NCBI GenBank assembly: GCA_047921175.1
Contig: JBLRWQ010000001.1
Location: forward strand, 1 to 64,000
Length of the DNA stretch: 64,000 nt
From: T1Sed10-7 sp047921175
Lineage (GTDB): Bacteria > Actinomycetota > Nitriliruptoria > Nitriliruptorales > Nitriliruptoraceae
Direction: 5' to 3'
The notes under the pieces were generated by a model that had not been told where the DNA came from, did not search any database, and saw nothing but the letters and a program-made list of their open reading frames with translations. Position numbers and translations under genes: made by a program. This document shows, in pieces, positions 26,374 through 36,176 of the stretch (position 1 is the first letter of the stretch; every line of letters begins with the position of its first letter).

Positions 26374-26999
26374 GCGTCCCCCAGGTCCGCGGCGTACGGA
26401 CTCGGTGCCCCGCCGGCCAGCAGCTGCTCGACGTACTTGGCCACGACGTCGACCTCGAGGTTGACGCGGTCACCGACCCCGAGCTGCCCGAGGGTGGTGA
26501 CGTCACAGGTGTGGGGGATCAGGCCGATCCGGAAGCGCCCGTCCTCGCTGCGGTCGACCACGGTCAGGCTGACCCCGGAGACGGTCACGGACCCCTTCGG
26601 TACCAGGTAGCGGGCCAGCTCGGTGGGGGCCTCGACGGTCATGAAGACCGTGCCCGGCAGGTGCTCGAGATGGCTGACGATGCCCACGCCGTCGACGTGG
26701 CCCTGGACCAGATGCCCCCCGAAGCGGCTGTCGGCCCGCATCGCGCGCTCGAGGTTGACGGGCCGGCCCGGGGCCAGGTCACCGAGCGCGGTGGCACGCA
26801 TCGTCTCGGCCATGAGGTCGGCGGTGAAGCCGTCGCCGGGCAGGGTCGTGATGGTCAGGCAGGTGCCGTCGACGCTGACCGAGTCGCCGACGCGGGCGCC
26901 CTCGAGCACGTCCCGACAGGCGATGTGCAGCCGCGCCGAGCGGTCCTGCACGTCGATCCCGGCCACGCTGCCGAGCTCCTCGACGATCCCGGTGAACAT
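26370..26999 (-). CDS. ribE: riboflavin synthase alpha chain
   Basis: Dismutates two lumazines to riboflavin. 209 aa trimer-forming protein made of two lumazine-binding barrels: MFTGIVEELG at the start, SVSVDGTCLTI (about 41-51), then GHLVQGHVDGVG (about 95) and the mirrored VSGVSLTVVD. ATG 26999 is preceded by GGAGG. A 122-base repeat-rich gap separates it from ribD. Confidence 0.97.
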   Translation of the reverse strand: MFTGIVEELGSVAGIDVQDRSARLHIACRDVLEGARVGDSVSVDGTCLTITTLPGDGFTADLMAETMRATALGDLAPGRPVNLERAMRADSRFGGHLVQGHVDGVGIVSHLEHLPGTVFMTVEAPTELARYLVPKGSVTVSGVSLTVVDRSEDGRFRIGLIPHTCDVTTLGQLGVGDRVNLEVDVVAKYVEQLLAGGAPSPYAADLGDA

Positions 27000-27037
27000 C
27001 CTGCCTCCTCGTCCTGCTGGTGGCGGTCGCGCTGGGG

Positions 27038-27120
27038 GCGGTGCTGCCGGCCGCGGTGGTGGTGGCGGCGGCGGTGGTGGTGGCGGTGGTGGTGCCGGCC
27101 GCGGTGGCGGCGGTGGCGGT
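27038..27120. repeat. GGT/GGC low-complexity tract between ribD and ribE
   Basis: About 80 bases made almost only of GGT, GGC and GCC triplets, with CCGGCCGCGGTGG occurring twice (from about 27047 and 27095). It fills the space after the ribD stop (27122). On the message strand it is ACC/GCC-rich and lacks a stable hairpin with a U run. Could be a slippage-expanded remnant of a longer RibD or RibE end; no RFN-type riboswitch is present. Confidence 0.75.
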
Positions 27121-27121
27121 G

Positions 27122-28270
27122 CTACGGCGCCGAACGCCGGACGTGCTGCACGACGAGGTCCTCGCCAGCACCGCCGACGCGCTCGAGCTCCCAGCCACCA
27201 CCCGGGGGTGGCGACGTCGGAGGAACGAGACCGGCACCCAGCCGGACGGCGATGTGCCGGACCGACCGGTCGACCAGGCCCGCCTCGAGCAGGGCAGCCG
27301 CCAGGGTAGGCCCCGGTTCGGCCAGCAGGGACACGAGCCCCCGGTCCGCCAGCGCGGCGAGCGCCGACGGCAGGTGGACGCCCCGACCGTCCGGGCCGGC
27401 AGGGACCACCACGAGCTCGGCGCCAGCGGACAGCAGCCGCGCCGCGCGTGCACGCGTCGGGTCGTCGGCCACCTCGGTGGTCACCACCAGCGCGCCGCGG
27501 CGCACGACGACGGCCGTCGCCGGGGTCCGCAGCTGCGCGTCGAGCACGACCGGTCGCGGTTGGTGCCCATCAGGTCCGAGCGGTACGGCGCGGACGTCGA
27601 GGTGGGGGTCATCCGCCAGCACCGTGCCCACCCCGACCAGGACGCCGTCGACACCCGCGCGCCAACGGTGCACCGCCCGTCGTGCCGCCGGTCCGGTGAT
27701 CCACCGCTCACCGTCGGGGTGGACGACCGCTCCGTCGGCGGTCAGGGCCTGCTTGAGGGTCACGTGCGGACGGCCCGCGGTGGCTGCGGTCAGGAACCCC
27801 TCGAGCTGCCGGCCCACCGTCCCGCGCCAGAACGGCTCCGGCACGCCCGGGTCCTGGTCGGGCGGCCCGGCGGCGGGCGGCCCGGGAGCCACCACCTCGA
27901 TACCGGCGCCGACGAGCCGGGCGGCACCGCCCCCGGCGAGCGGGCTCGGGTCGGGATGCGCGATCACCACGCGGGCGACACCCGCCGCCTGCAGGGCGTC
28001 GGTGCACGGCGGGGTCCGGCCCGTGTGGGCACACGGCTCCAGGGTGACCACGACCGTGGCGCCGTGGGCGCGCGCACCGGCCGCCCGGAGCGCGACCACC
28101 TCGGCATGCGGGCCGGGCGGCGGGGCGGTCACACCCTCGCCGACCACCTCGTCCCCGACGAGCACGACGCAGCCGACCGTGGGGTTGGGGCTCGTGCGCG
28201 CGGGCGCGTGGCCCGCCAGCGCCACCGCGCGGGCCAACGCCGTGCGCTCGGCGCCGCTCAGCTCCGGCAC
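27122..28270 (-). CDS. ribD: bifunctional pyrimidine deaminase/reductase
   Basis: Deaminates and then reduces the GTP cyclohydrolase II product. 382 aa from GTG 28270, 4 bases after the upstream regulator gene's stop. Deaminase domain about 1-145 with zinc motif PHAEV (about 50-54) and TLEPCAHTGRTPPC (about 73-86). Reductase domain about 160-380: KQALTADG near 180 and GVGTVLADDPHLDVR near 223-237. The C-terminus is Pro/Gly-rich (GAGLVPPTSPPPGGG), slightly unusual. Confidence 0.93.
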   Translation of the reverse strand: MPELSGAERTALARAVALAGHAPARTSPNPTVGCVVLVGDEVVGEGVTAPPPGPHAEVVALRAAGARAHGATVVVTLEPCAHTGRTPPCTDALQAAGVARVVIAHPDPSPLAGGGAARLVGAGIEVVAPGPPAAGPPDQDPGVPEPFWRGTVGRQLEGFLTAATAGRPHVTLKQALTADGAVVHPDGERWITGPAARRAVHRWRAGVDGVLVGVGTVLADDPHLDVRAVPLGPDGHQPRPVVLDAQLRTPATAVVVRRGALVVTTEVADDPTRARAARLLSAGAELVVVPAGPDGRGVHLPSALAALADRGLVSLLAEPGPTLAAALLEAGLVDRSVRHIAVRLGAGLVPPTSPPPGGGWELERVGGAGEDLVVQHVRRSAP

Positions 28271-28274
28271 GGGA

Positions 28275-29252
28275 TCACGGCAGCTCGACCTCGAGCTCGA
28301 GCCCCTCGTCCTCGGGGCTGCGGCGATCGATCGCGTACGCCGAACCACCGACCAGCCGCGACTTCGCGTAGCGCTTCATCTCCGTGGCGGTGGCCACCAG
28401 CGCGCCGTGATGCGCGAACTCGCGCACGCCGGTCGACGCGACCCCGATGGACAGCGACAGCAGGCCGTAGCGCTGCGCCACGCCGCGGCGGTCCGGGACC
28501 TCGATCGACCCCGCCGCCCGGTCCTCCTCGTCGTACAGCCGCGGGGCCAGACGGTCGAAGCGGTCGCAGATGCGCCGGGCGGCGAGCTCCGCGAGATCCG
28601 GCCGGACCAGGAGCACGAAGTCGTCCCCACCGACGTGCCCGACGAACGCCTCGGGATCGTCCAGGTCGTCGCGCACCTCCTGGAGCAGGCCGGCCAGGGC
28701 CCGGATGGCCTCGTCGCCACGGACGAAGCCGTAGTGGTCGTTGAACGGCTTGAAGCTGTCGAGGTCGACGTACAGCAGCGCGAAGCTGGCACCCCGGGCG
28801 AGCAGCGCGGCCAGCCGCGTGACGATCGACTCGTTCCCCGGCAGGCCCGACAAGGGGTTGCGGGTGCGCTGGGTCTCCGCCCTGCGTAGCGCGGCCCGCA
28901 CCCGGGCCACGAGCTCGTCCGGGTCGAAGGGCTTGGCGAGGTAGTCGTCGGCGCCCCGCTCGAGCCCGGCGATGGCGTCGTCGGTGCGGGCACGGGCGGT
29001 CAGCAGCATGACCGGCAGGTAGCCGGTGCGGGGATCGTCGCGCAACTGCTCGAGGGCACGGATGCCATCCAGCTCCGGCATCATCACGTCGAGCACCACC
29101 ACGTCCGGGTGCTCGGTGCGCGTCAGGTGGACCGCCTCCAGCCCGTCCCGTGCCAGCACCACCTCGAACCCGGCGAGCTGCAGGGTGACCTCGAGGTAGA
29201 CGCGGATGTCCTCGTCGTCGTCGGCGACCAGGACGCGGGCCGGCACGGTCAC
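28275..29252 (-). CDS. response regulator with GGDEF-type output domain
   Basis: 325 aa. Receiver domain 1-125: acidic pocket DDDED (11-15), phospho-acceptor D55 in VVLDVMMPELDG, K107 in YLAKPFD. GGDEF-family domain about 132-300: NPLSGLPGN (132-140), DLDSFKPFND (163-172) and the signature GGDDF at 208-212. The signature differs from GGDEF at one acidic residue; an RxxD inhibitory site is not seen at the usual place. Diguanylate cyclase activity is likely but not certain. GTG 29252 overlaps the rpe stop (GTGA) and ribD begins 4 bases after its stop, so it is locked into the rib transcript. No histidine kinase is nearby. Confidence 0.88.
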   Translation of the reverse strand: MTVPARVLVADDDEDIRVYLEVTLQLAGFEVVLARDGLEAVHLTRTEHPDVVVLDVMMPELDGIRALEQLRDDPRTGYLPVMLLTARARTDDAIAGLERGADDYLAKPFDPDELVARVRAALRRAETQRTRNPLSGLPGNESIVTRLAALLARGASFALLYVDLDSFKPFNDHYGFVRGDEAIRALAGLLQEVRDDLDDPEAFVGHVGGDDFVLLVRPDLAELAARRICDRFDRLAPRLYDEEDRAAGSIEVPDRRGVAQRYGLLSLSIGVASTGVREFAHHGALVATATEMKRYAKSRLVGGSAYAIDRRSPEDEGLELEVELP

Positions 29253-30001
29253 GCCCCCTCGATGACGGGGGCATCCAGCTCGGAGACGGGGGCATCCTGC
29301 CCGGAGACGGGTGCACCCTGCCCGGCGTCGGCCGCAAGCACCGCCGCCGCGGCCTGGTCGAGCAGCGCACGGACCGCGGCGGGGCGATCGCTCGCGCCGA
29401 ACACCGACGAACCCGCCACGAACACCTCCGCCCCGGCACGGGCGGCGGCCGCGATCGTGCCCGGGGCGATGCCGCCGTCGACCTGGAGGCGGAACCGGGC
29501 CCCGTGCGCGGCCCGCCAGGCAGCCGCCTCCGCCACCTTGGCCACGGTGTGCTCGAGGAAGGCCTGGCCGCCGAAGCCGGGCTCCACGGTCATCACCAGC
29601 AGCAGGTCGACCTTCGGTAGCAGCTCCAGGACCATCGAGAGCGGGTGGGCGGGCTTGATGGCCACGCCGACCTGGGCACCCTGGTCGTGCAGCCGGTCGA
29701 TCAGCGCCGCCGGGTCGTCCTCGACCTCGGGGTGGAAGGTCACCGAGTCCGCCCCCAGCTCCACCAGCTGCGGGGCGTAGGTCGCCGGGTCGGTGATCAT
29801 CAGGTGGCAGTCCAGCACCCGGTCCGTCGCCTTGCGCAGCGACGCGACCACCGGCTGGCCGAGCGTGATGTTCGGGACGTAGTGACCGTCCATCACGTCG
29901 ACGTGGATCGCATCGACCACGGGGGCGACGTCGGCGACCTCGGCGCCGAGCCGTGCGAAGTCGGCGGCGAGGATCGACGGCGAGATCCGGTGCTCGACCA
30001 C
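29249..30001 (-). CDS. rpe: ribulose-phosphate 3-epimerase
   Basis: Interconverts ribulose- and xylulose-5-phosphate; ribulose-5-phosphate is also the RibB substrate. 250 aa with GTG 30001, chosen because GAGGGG lies 6 bases upstream and the protein opens at HRISPSILAADFARLG as expected. An ATG at 30094 would add 31 residues and overlap rsmB. Metal/substrate sites: HVDVMDGHYVPN (about 35-46), DCHLMI, MTVEPGFGGQAF (about 145), QVDGGI, GSSVF. The tail from about 225 is a three-fold heptad repeat (GAPVSGQ, DAPVSEL, DAPVIEG) not found in usual Rpe. Confidence 0.94.
   Translation of the reverse strand: MVEHRISPSILAADFARLGAEVADVAPVVDAIHVDVMDGHYVPNITLGQPVVASLRKATDRVLDCHLMITDPATYAPQLVELGADSVTFHPEVEDDPAALIDRLHDQGAQVGVAIKPAHPLSMVLELLPKVDLLLVMTVEPGFGGQAFLEHTVAKVAEAAAWRAAHGARFRLQVDGGIAPGTIAAAARAGAEVFVAGSSVFGASDRPAAVRALLDQAAAAVLAADAGQGAPVSGQDAPVSELDAPVIEGA
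29264..29326 (-). repeat. 21-base repeat, three copies, in the rpe 3' end
   Basis: Units at 29264, 29285 and 29306 (GACGGGGGCATCC followed by eight variable bases) encode seven residues each. Period is a multiple of three, keeping the frame; the unit closest to the core has diverged most. Confidence 0.85.
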
Positions 30002-30057
30002 CTCGGTCCCCTCGACGGTGTCCGGCCAAGCTGCCCACCCGGCAGCGAGCCGCGAGC

Positions 30058-31371
30058 CTAGTCGCTGCGCGTTCCCCTGCTCGATCGCCGCCACGTGGCG
30101 ATGAACATGCCGTCGGTGTCGTGCTCATCGGGGAGCAGCTGCACCGTGGACGTTCGGGTGAGCCCGCCCGCCTCGGGCCCGGCATCGAACGCGTCGACCA
30201 CCTGGCGGGTCTCCGCGGCGGTCCAGGTACACACGGCGTAGGTCAGCGTCCCACCGGGCCGTGTCGCGGCCGCAGCGACCGCCAGCAGCTCCCGCTGCAG
30301 CGCCGCCAGCTGGGCGGCGTCCTCAGGGGTCCGCCGCCACCGGACCTCCGGGCGGCGCCGGCCGGTGCCGAGCCCCGTGCACGGGGCATCCAACAGGACG
30401 ACGTCGTAGACCGGCTCCGGGGCGAGAGCCCGCGCGTCAGCGACCTCCACCTCGACGTCGACGCCCTGGCGCGCAGCCGCCGCGGTGATCAGCCGGGCAC
30501 GGTGGGGGTGCAGCTCGACCGCGTGCACCTGCCCCTCCGGGCCGACCAGGTGGGCCAGGTGGGTCGCCTTGCCCCCGGGCCCGGCGCACAGGTCCAGCAC
30601 GCGGTCGCCGAGGGACGCACCGGTCGCGTGGGCGACCCGCATCGAGGCCTCGTCCTGGACCACGGCCCGGCCCTGCTGGACGGCGTCGAGCCGGCGCGGG
30701 TCGGTCCCGGGGGCCCGGATCGCCTCGGGCAGCGCGCCGGGCCGGGCGTCGACACCTGCGGCAGCCAGCTCCGCCAGCAGGGCGGCACGGTCCCCGTTGG
30801 CACGCAGACTGACCCCCGGCGCGACGTCGTCGGCGGCCAGGATCGCGGCGACCCGGTCCGGGTCGTAGCGCGTGAGCAGGTCCGCCACGATCCAGGTGGG
30901 GTGGCCCGTGCTCAGGGCGAGATGCGCGACCGGGTCCTCGTCACGGTCCGGCCACCCGAGGTCGGCACCGCGACGGGCCAGGGCACGCAGCACCCCGTTG
31001 ACGAACCCGGCGGCACCCCGGGCCCGGCCACGGGGCACGACCTCCCCCGCGAGCCGCACGCTGGTGTCGACCGCAGCCCGGGCGGGGACCTCGCTGACGA
31101 GCAGCTGCACGGCGCCGAGCCGCAGCACCCGGCGCAGCCCCGGCTCCACCTCGCTCAGCGGACGGCTCAGCACGGTGGTCAGCGCGGCGTCGAGGGTCCC
31201 CTCCCAGCGCAGGGTCTCGTAGGCGAGGTGGGCCGCGAAGGCGCGGTCCCGCGCCGAGGCCAGCCCGGCGATCGCGTCCGGCACGGCCAGGTTGGACCAG
31301 CGGTCGCGCTCCTCGACCTCGGTCAGGGCGGCGAGCGCGGCCCGTCGCGCCGGCAGACCGGTGTCGGTCAC
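30058..31371 (-). CDS. rsmB: 16S rRNA m5C967 methyltransferase
   Basis: SAM-dependent cytosine-5 methylase of 16S rRNA (Fmu/Sun). 437 aa: an N-terminal NusB-like domain (about 1-140) then the Rossmann methylase. SAM site LDLCAGPGGKATHLA near 245; the two cysteines of the RsmB mechanism appear in LLDAPCTGLG and YAVCTWTAAE. GTG 31371 overlaps the fmt stop as GTGA; fmt-rsmB-rpe is the same order as in mycobacteria. Confidence 0.95.
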   Translation of the reverse strand: MTDTGLPARRAALAALTEVEERDRWSNLAVPDAIAGLASARDRAFAAHLAYETLRWEGTLDAALTTVLSRPLSEVEPGLRRVLRLGAVQLLVSEVPARAAVDTSVRLAGEVVPRGRARGAAGFVNGVLRALARRGADLGWPDRDEDPVAHLALSTGHPTWIVADLLTRYDPDRVAAILAADDVAPGVSLRANGDRAALLAELAAAGVDARPGALPEAIRAPGTDPRRLDAVQQGRAVVQDEASMRVAHATGASLGDRVLDLCAGPGGKATHLAHLVGPEGQVHAVELHPHRARLITAAAARQGVDVEVEVADARALAPEPVYDVVLLDAPCTGLGTGRRRPEVRWRRTPEDAAQLAALQRELLAVAAAATRPGGTLTYAVCTWTAAETRQVVDAFDAGPEAGGLTRTSTVQLLPDEHDTDGMFIATWRRSSRGTRSD

Positions 31372-32315
31372 GAGTCGGGGTCGCCGTCCTCGAAGCGGTC
31401 ACCCGGGGCGAGCCGGGCGCCGTTGGCGAACGCCGTGGCGTCCATGCGGGGCTTGCCGGCCGGCTGGACCTCGAGCAGCCGCAGGGCGCCCGCGCCGGTG
31501 GCGACCAGCACCCCCTGCCGCCCGGCGGCGAGCACGGTGCCCGGCACCACATCGGCGGCGACGTCGACGTCCTCCGGGTGGGCACGCAGCACCTTGCACC
31601 GTTCGCCCCGCCAGCGGGCGTGTGCGCCGGGTGCCGGGTCGGCGCTGCGGATCAGGTGGGCGAGCTCGACGGCGGGCCGGTCGAAGGCGATGGCGACGTC
31701 ACCGGGACGGATCTTCGGGGCCAGGGTGGCGCCGTCGTCGGTCTGCGGCACCGGGGTCGCGCCCTGCGCCAGCCCGTGCAGGGACTCGACCAGCACCGGC
31801 GCGCCGAGCTCCGCCAGGCGCGCGAGCAGCTCCCCGGCGCTCTCCTGCGGGTCGATCGGCACCTCCAGGCTGCGCAGGACCGGCCCGGTGTCCATGCCCT
31901 CATCCAGCACGAAGGTGGTCACCCCGGTCACGGCATCGCCGGCCCGCAGGGCATGCTGCACCGGGGCGGCTCCGCGCCACCTCGGCAGCAGCGAGAAGTG
32001 CAGGTTCACGAACCCGAGCCGGGGCACGGCCAGCACGTCCGCCGGCAGCAGCGCCCCGTAGGCCACGACGGCGCAGGCGTCCAGCTCGAGCGCCTGGAGG
32101 TCCGCCAGCACCTCCCGGGGCCGGCCCGGCTGCCACACGGGGATCCCGTGGGCCGCAGCCGCGACCTTGACCGGGGGCGGCACCGGCTCGCGTGAGCGCC
32201 CCTTGGGACGGTCGGGGTTGCACAGCGCCACCACCACCTCGAGGTCGGGGGCCGCCACCAACGCCTCCAGCGCCGGGACGGCAACCTCCGGGGTGCCCAG
32301 GAAGGCGATCCTCAC
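31368..32315 (-). CDS. fmt: methionyl-tRNA formyltransferase
   Basis: Formylates initiator Met-tRNA. 315 aa. N-terminal formyl-transfer domain with FLGTPEVAV (5-13) and the hallmark NLHFSLLPRWRGAAPVQ near 108-124, carrying the catalytic Asn/His; DTGPVL follows. C-terminal OB-like domain from about 205. GTG 32315 has GAGGAG upstream. Directly downstream of def, so formylation and deformylation genes are read together. Confidence 0.96.
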   Translation of the reverse strand: MRIAFLGTPEVAVPALEALVAAPDLEVVVALCNPDRPKGRSREPVPPPVKVAAAAHGIPVWQPGRPREVLADLQALELDACAVVAYGALLPADVLAVPRLGFVNLHFSLLPRWRGAAPVQHALRAGDAVTGVTTFVLDEGMDTGPVLRSLEVPIDPQESAGELLARLAELGAPVLVESLHGLAQGATPVPQTDDGATLAPKIRPGDVAIAFDRPAVELAHLIRSADPAPGAHARWRGERCKVLRAHPEDVDVAADVVPGTVLAAGRQGVLVATGAGALRLLEVQPAGKPRMDATAFANGARLAPGDRFEDGDPDS

Positions 32316-32335
32316 GTGTCGCTCCTCGCGTCGTG

Positions 32336-32917
32336 TCAGCGCCGGTTCCGGCCCAGCAGCAGCGCACCCGGCCGGGGCGGCTCCGGCTCGTCGAGCCCCT
32401 CGGCCAGGCGGTACTCGCGCATCTGCTTGAGCGCCGCCTTGCGGTCGTGGGCGGCGAGGTGGTCGACGAACAGGATGCCGTTGAGGTGGTCCATCTCGTG
32501 CAGCCAGATGCGCGCGAGCAACCCCTCGAGCTGGACCTGGTGCTCGTCGCCGGCCAGGTCCTGGTAGGCGACCTCGACCCGGAGCGGCCGGGCCAGGGGG
32601 TAGAACAGTCCGGGGAAGGACAGGCAGCCCTCGTCGCCGTCCTGGAGCTCCTCGGAGGCGTCGGTCAGCGTCGGGTTGACCACCGCCCCGCCGTAGCGGA
32701 CCAGGCCCCCGTCGTCGCCCTCCCGGTCGGCCTCCCAGGTGAACAGACGCTTGAGCACGCCCACCTGGGTCGCGGCCAGCCCGAGCCCCTCCGCCGCCCG
32801 CATGGTCTCGAGCATGTCCTCGGCGAGCGTGGCCAGGCGCTGGTCGAAGTCGACCACCTCGTGGGCACGCTGCCGCAGCACCGGGTCACCGAAGATGCGG
32901 ATCTGCAGGGTGGACAC
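32336..32917 (-). CDS. def: peptide deformylase
   Basis: Removes N-formyl groups from nascent proteins. 193 aa from GTG 32917 (AGGAGG 5 bases upstream). The three metal/active-site motifs are intact: GLGLAATQVG (about 45-54), EGCLSFPG (about 96-103, cysteine ligand; the family consensus is EGCLS) and HEMDHLNG (about 138-145). A short Pro-rich tail follows. 64 bases from priA. Confidence 0.96.
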   Translation of the reverse strand: MSTLQIRIFGDPVLRQRAHEVVDFDQRLATLAEDMLETMRAAEGLGLAATQVGVLKRLFTWEADREGDDGGLVRYGGAVVNPTLTDASEELQDGDEGCLSFPGLFYPLARPLRVEVAYQDLAGDEHQVQLEGLLARIWLHEMDHLNGILFVDHLAAHDRKAALKQMREYRLAEGLDEPEPPRPGALLLGRNRR

Positions 32918-32981
32918 GTCGCCCTCCTGGTCGTCGCCACCGGTCGCTCGGGGTCGCGCCCGGAGGGATGGTACGGGGCCG

Positions 32982-34919
32982 TCAGCCCGCATCGACGGGA
33001 TCCACGTCGACGCGGAGCTCCACGCCCTCGCGGCTGCACCGGGCGCGCAGGGGCGCGAGTGCCGCCAAGGTGGCCGCGCGGTCGTCACTGGTGACGAGGT
33101 AGCCGTCCCGCCCGTCCTCGGGAAGCGGGCCGAGCAGGGTGTCGCCGGGCGGGAGCGAGGCGACGAGCAGCTCACCCAGGCCCTGCCCGTCGACGACGGC
33201 GTCGACGCGGGTGGCCAGACGGATCGCGGCGGTGATCGGGGGGAACCGCAGGGGGGCCCGGAGCGCGATCTCGTGGCGCCAGAACCCGCCCGGGTCCCAC
33301 GCGGCCAGCGCCGTGATGGCGTGGTGGTCGGGCTCGCGCGTCTGGACCACGATCCGTGCCCCGGCCGGATCGGCGCCGGCGTACACGGTCCATGCGGCGA
33401 CCTGGAAGGCGAGCCGCAGCGCGTCCTCGGCCGCGTCCAGGCTGGGCCGGCGCAGCAGGCCGTCGAGGTCCGGCAGCACCACCGCACCCACGGCGCCCGG
33501 CGGCCGGTCGAGCACCGAACCGCGGGTGGTGACCAGCACCGCCGGCGGGGGCGGTGGGGTCTGGGCGTAGCCCTCCAGCACCACCACGGGGACGTCGAAC
33601 CCGCGCGCGAGCTCGGCCCCGAGGCGCTGGGCACCCGCCGCCAGCGGGACCAGCTCGCGACCGCGGCAGCTCCGGCAGGGCCGGCGAGGTCCGCGGTGGC
33701 CGCAGACCGGACAGAGGACCCCGCCTGCCTCGGCGGCGGCCAGCGACGCGTCGCAGGTCGGGCAGACGACCCGGTCGCCGCAGTCCCGGCAGACCAGTGC
33801 ACGGCCCTCGCCCCGGCGGGTCGCCAGCACGACCCCGTAGCGGCCCGTCCGCACGGCGGCCCGCAGGGCGGCGGTCGCCTCCCGCGTCAGGCGGGCGCGG
33901 GGCTGGCCGGCCCCGGTGACGACCTCGATCCGAGGGCGCGAGCGACGCTCGGCGTCCCGCGACGGCACGACGGGGGTGATGCGCCGCTCGCGGAGCAGCC
34001 GCCAGGCCACCGCCGACGGCACCGTGCCGACGGCCAGCCCGACCGCACCGGCGCGGCGTGCCCGCTCCAGCACCACCTCGCGGGCGTGGTGGCGCGGGCT
34101 GCGCCGCTCCTTGTAGGTCGGGTTGGCCTCGTCCAGGATCACCGCGAGCCCCAGCCGGTCCAGGGGCGTGAACGCCGCACCGCGCTCACCCACGACCACC
34201 CGGGCACGCCCACAGCGGGCTTCCAGCCAGCGCCGGTAGGTGACCCGGGGCGAGGGCCCGCCCCGCAGATCGACGGCCAGATCCCCCGCAGCGGTGACCA
34301 CAGCGTCGGCGGTCGGCGAGGCCGGATCGGGCACGAGCACGAGCACGTCACGGTCCCCCGCCAGGGTCAGCTGCGCCAGCTCGGCCAGCCGGGCGGCGAC
34401 GTCCTCGCCCGGTAGGGGGCGCCACAGGTACGACCCGGCCCCGCCCGCCGCGGCCTGCCGCAGCTGCGCGCCGCCGTCCCCGTAGGCCGACCACCGCTCG
34501 TCGAGCGTGGCGACCTCCGGGGCGGGATCGCTGGTGGGCCGGCGGCCGGTGCCGGGTGGGAACCAGCCGGCGGTCGCGGCACGGCGCTCGACGTCCACGG
34601 TGCGGTCCGGCAGGGCGTGCCGCAGCACGTCCGCGAGCGGGGCGCCGAAGCGTGTCGCGGCCCAGCGCAGCAGCGCGAGCTCCTCGTCGCGCACCCAGAC
34701 GTGGGGACCCAGCACCCGGACGACCGGTCGCAGTCGGCCCGCGGGCACCTCGCTGTCGTGCGGGCAGCCGACCACCAGCCCGCGCACCTGCCGGCCGGCG
34801 AAGGGCACGAGCACCCGCTGCCCCGGTGCCACCTCGACGTCGTCGTCGACCAGGTAGTCGAAGGGATGGTCGAGGTGGAACGGCGAGACCTCGACGACGA
34901 TGCGGGCCAGCCGCGTCAC
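32982..34919 (-). CDS. priA: PriA-like primosomal protein, helicase motifs degenerate
   Basis: Replication-restart protein. 645 aa. N-terminal 3'-end-binding domain (VEVSPFHLDHPFDYLVDD), helicase-like core and C-terminal domain. Eight zinc cysteines are present near 405-455 (CRDCG, CPTC, CPVC, CRSC). In place of Walker A there is only WRPLPGEDVAARL, and Walker B reads DEANPTYK rather than DEEH, so ATP hydrolysis is very doubtful. Actinobacterial PriA is generally annotated as lacking helicase activity; here this is plain in the sequence. GTG 34919 starts 4 bases past the metK stop. Confidence 0.92.
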   Translation of the reverse strand: MTRLARIVVEVSPFHLDHPFDYLVDDDVEVAPGQRVLVPFAGRQVRGLVVGCPHDSEVPAGRLRPVVRVLGPHVWVRDEELALLRWAATRFGAPLADVLRHALPDRTVDVERRAATAGWFPPGTGRRPTSDPAPEVATLDERWSAYGDGGAQLRQAAAGGAGSYLWRPLPGEDVAARLAELAQLTLAGDRDVLVLVPDPASPTADAVVTAAGDLAVDLRGGPSPRVTYRRWLEARCGRARVVVGERGAAFTPLDRLGLAVILDEANPTYKERRSPRHHAREVVLERARRAGAVGLAVGTVPSAVAWRLLRERRITPVVPSRDAERRSRPRIEVVTGAGQPRARLTREATAALRAAVRTGRYGVVLATRRGEGRALVCRDCGDRVVCPTCDASLAAAEAGGVLCPVCGHRGPRRPCRSCRGRELVPLAAGAQRLGAELARGFDVPVVVLEGYAQTPPPPPAVLVTTRGSVLDRPPGAVGAVVLPDLDGLLRRPSLDAAEDALRLAFQVAAWTVYAGADPAGARIVVQTREPDHHAITALAAWDPGGFWRHEIALRAPLRFPPITAAIRLATRVDAVVDGQGLGELLVASLPPGDTLLGPLPEDGRDGYLVTSDDRAATLAALAPLRARCSREGVELRVDVDPVDAG

Positions 34920-34923
34920 GCGC

Positions 34924-36108
<1,185 letters not shown>

Positions 36109-36176
36109 AGGGCGCTCCTCGAGGAGGCGGCGGGGCGGCGGCGGCGGGAGCGTAGCCGTGCGTCCACCGCGGCAGC

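Noticed and set aside
27020..28889. Plus-strand frames with hydrophobic Ala/Val runs opposite ribD
   Set aside because: The Ala/Val run is just translation of the GGT/GGC tract; no ribosome site or domain, and ribD is intact opposite.
27000..30060. FMN (RFN) riboswitch for the riboflavin genes
   Set aside because: No RFN consensus found in the ribD-ribE gap or before rpe/ribD; the genes are internal to a long operon.
29253..30185. Longer receiver-GGDEF protein starting inside rpe
   Set aside because: Upstream part is Arg/Gly shadow of rpe; GTG 29252 opens directly on the receiver domain and overlaps the rpe stop.
36109..36176. SAM riboswitch before metK
   Set aside because: Gap of 68 bases is too short and contains only a ribosome site and GC-rich filler.
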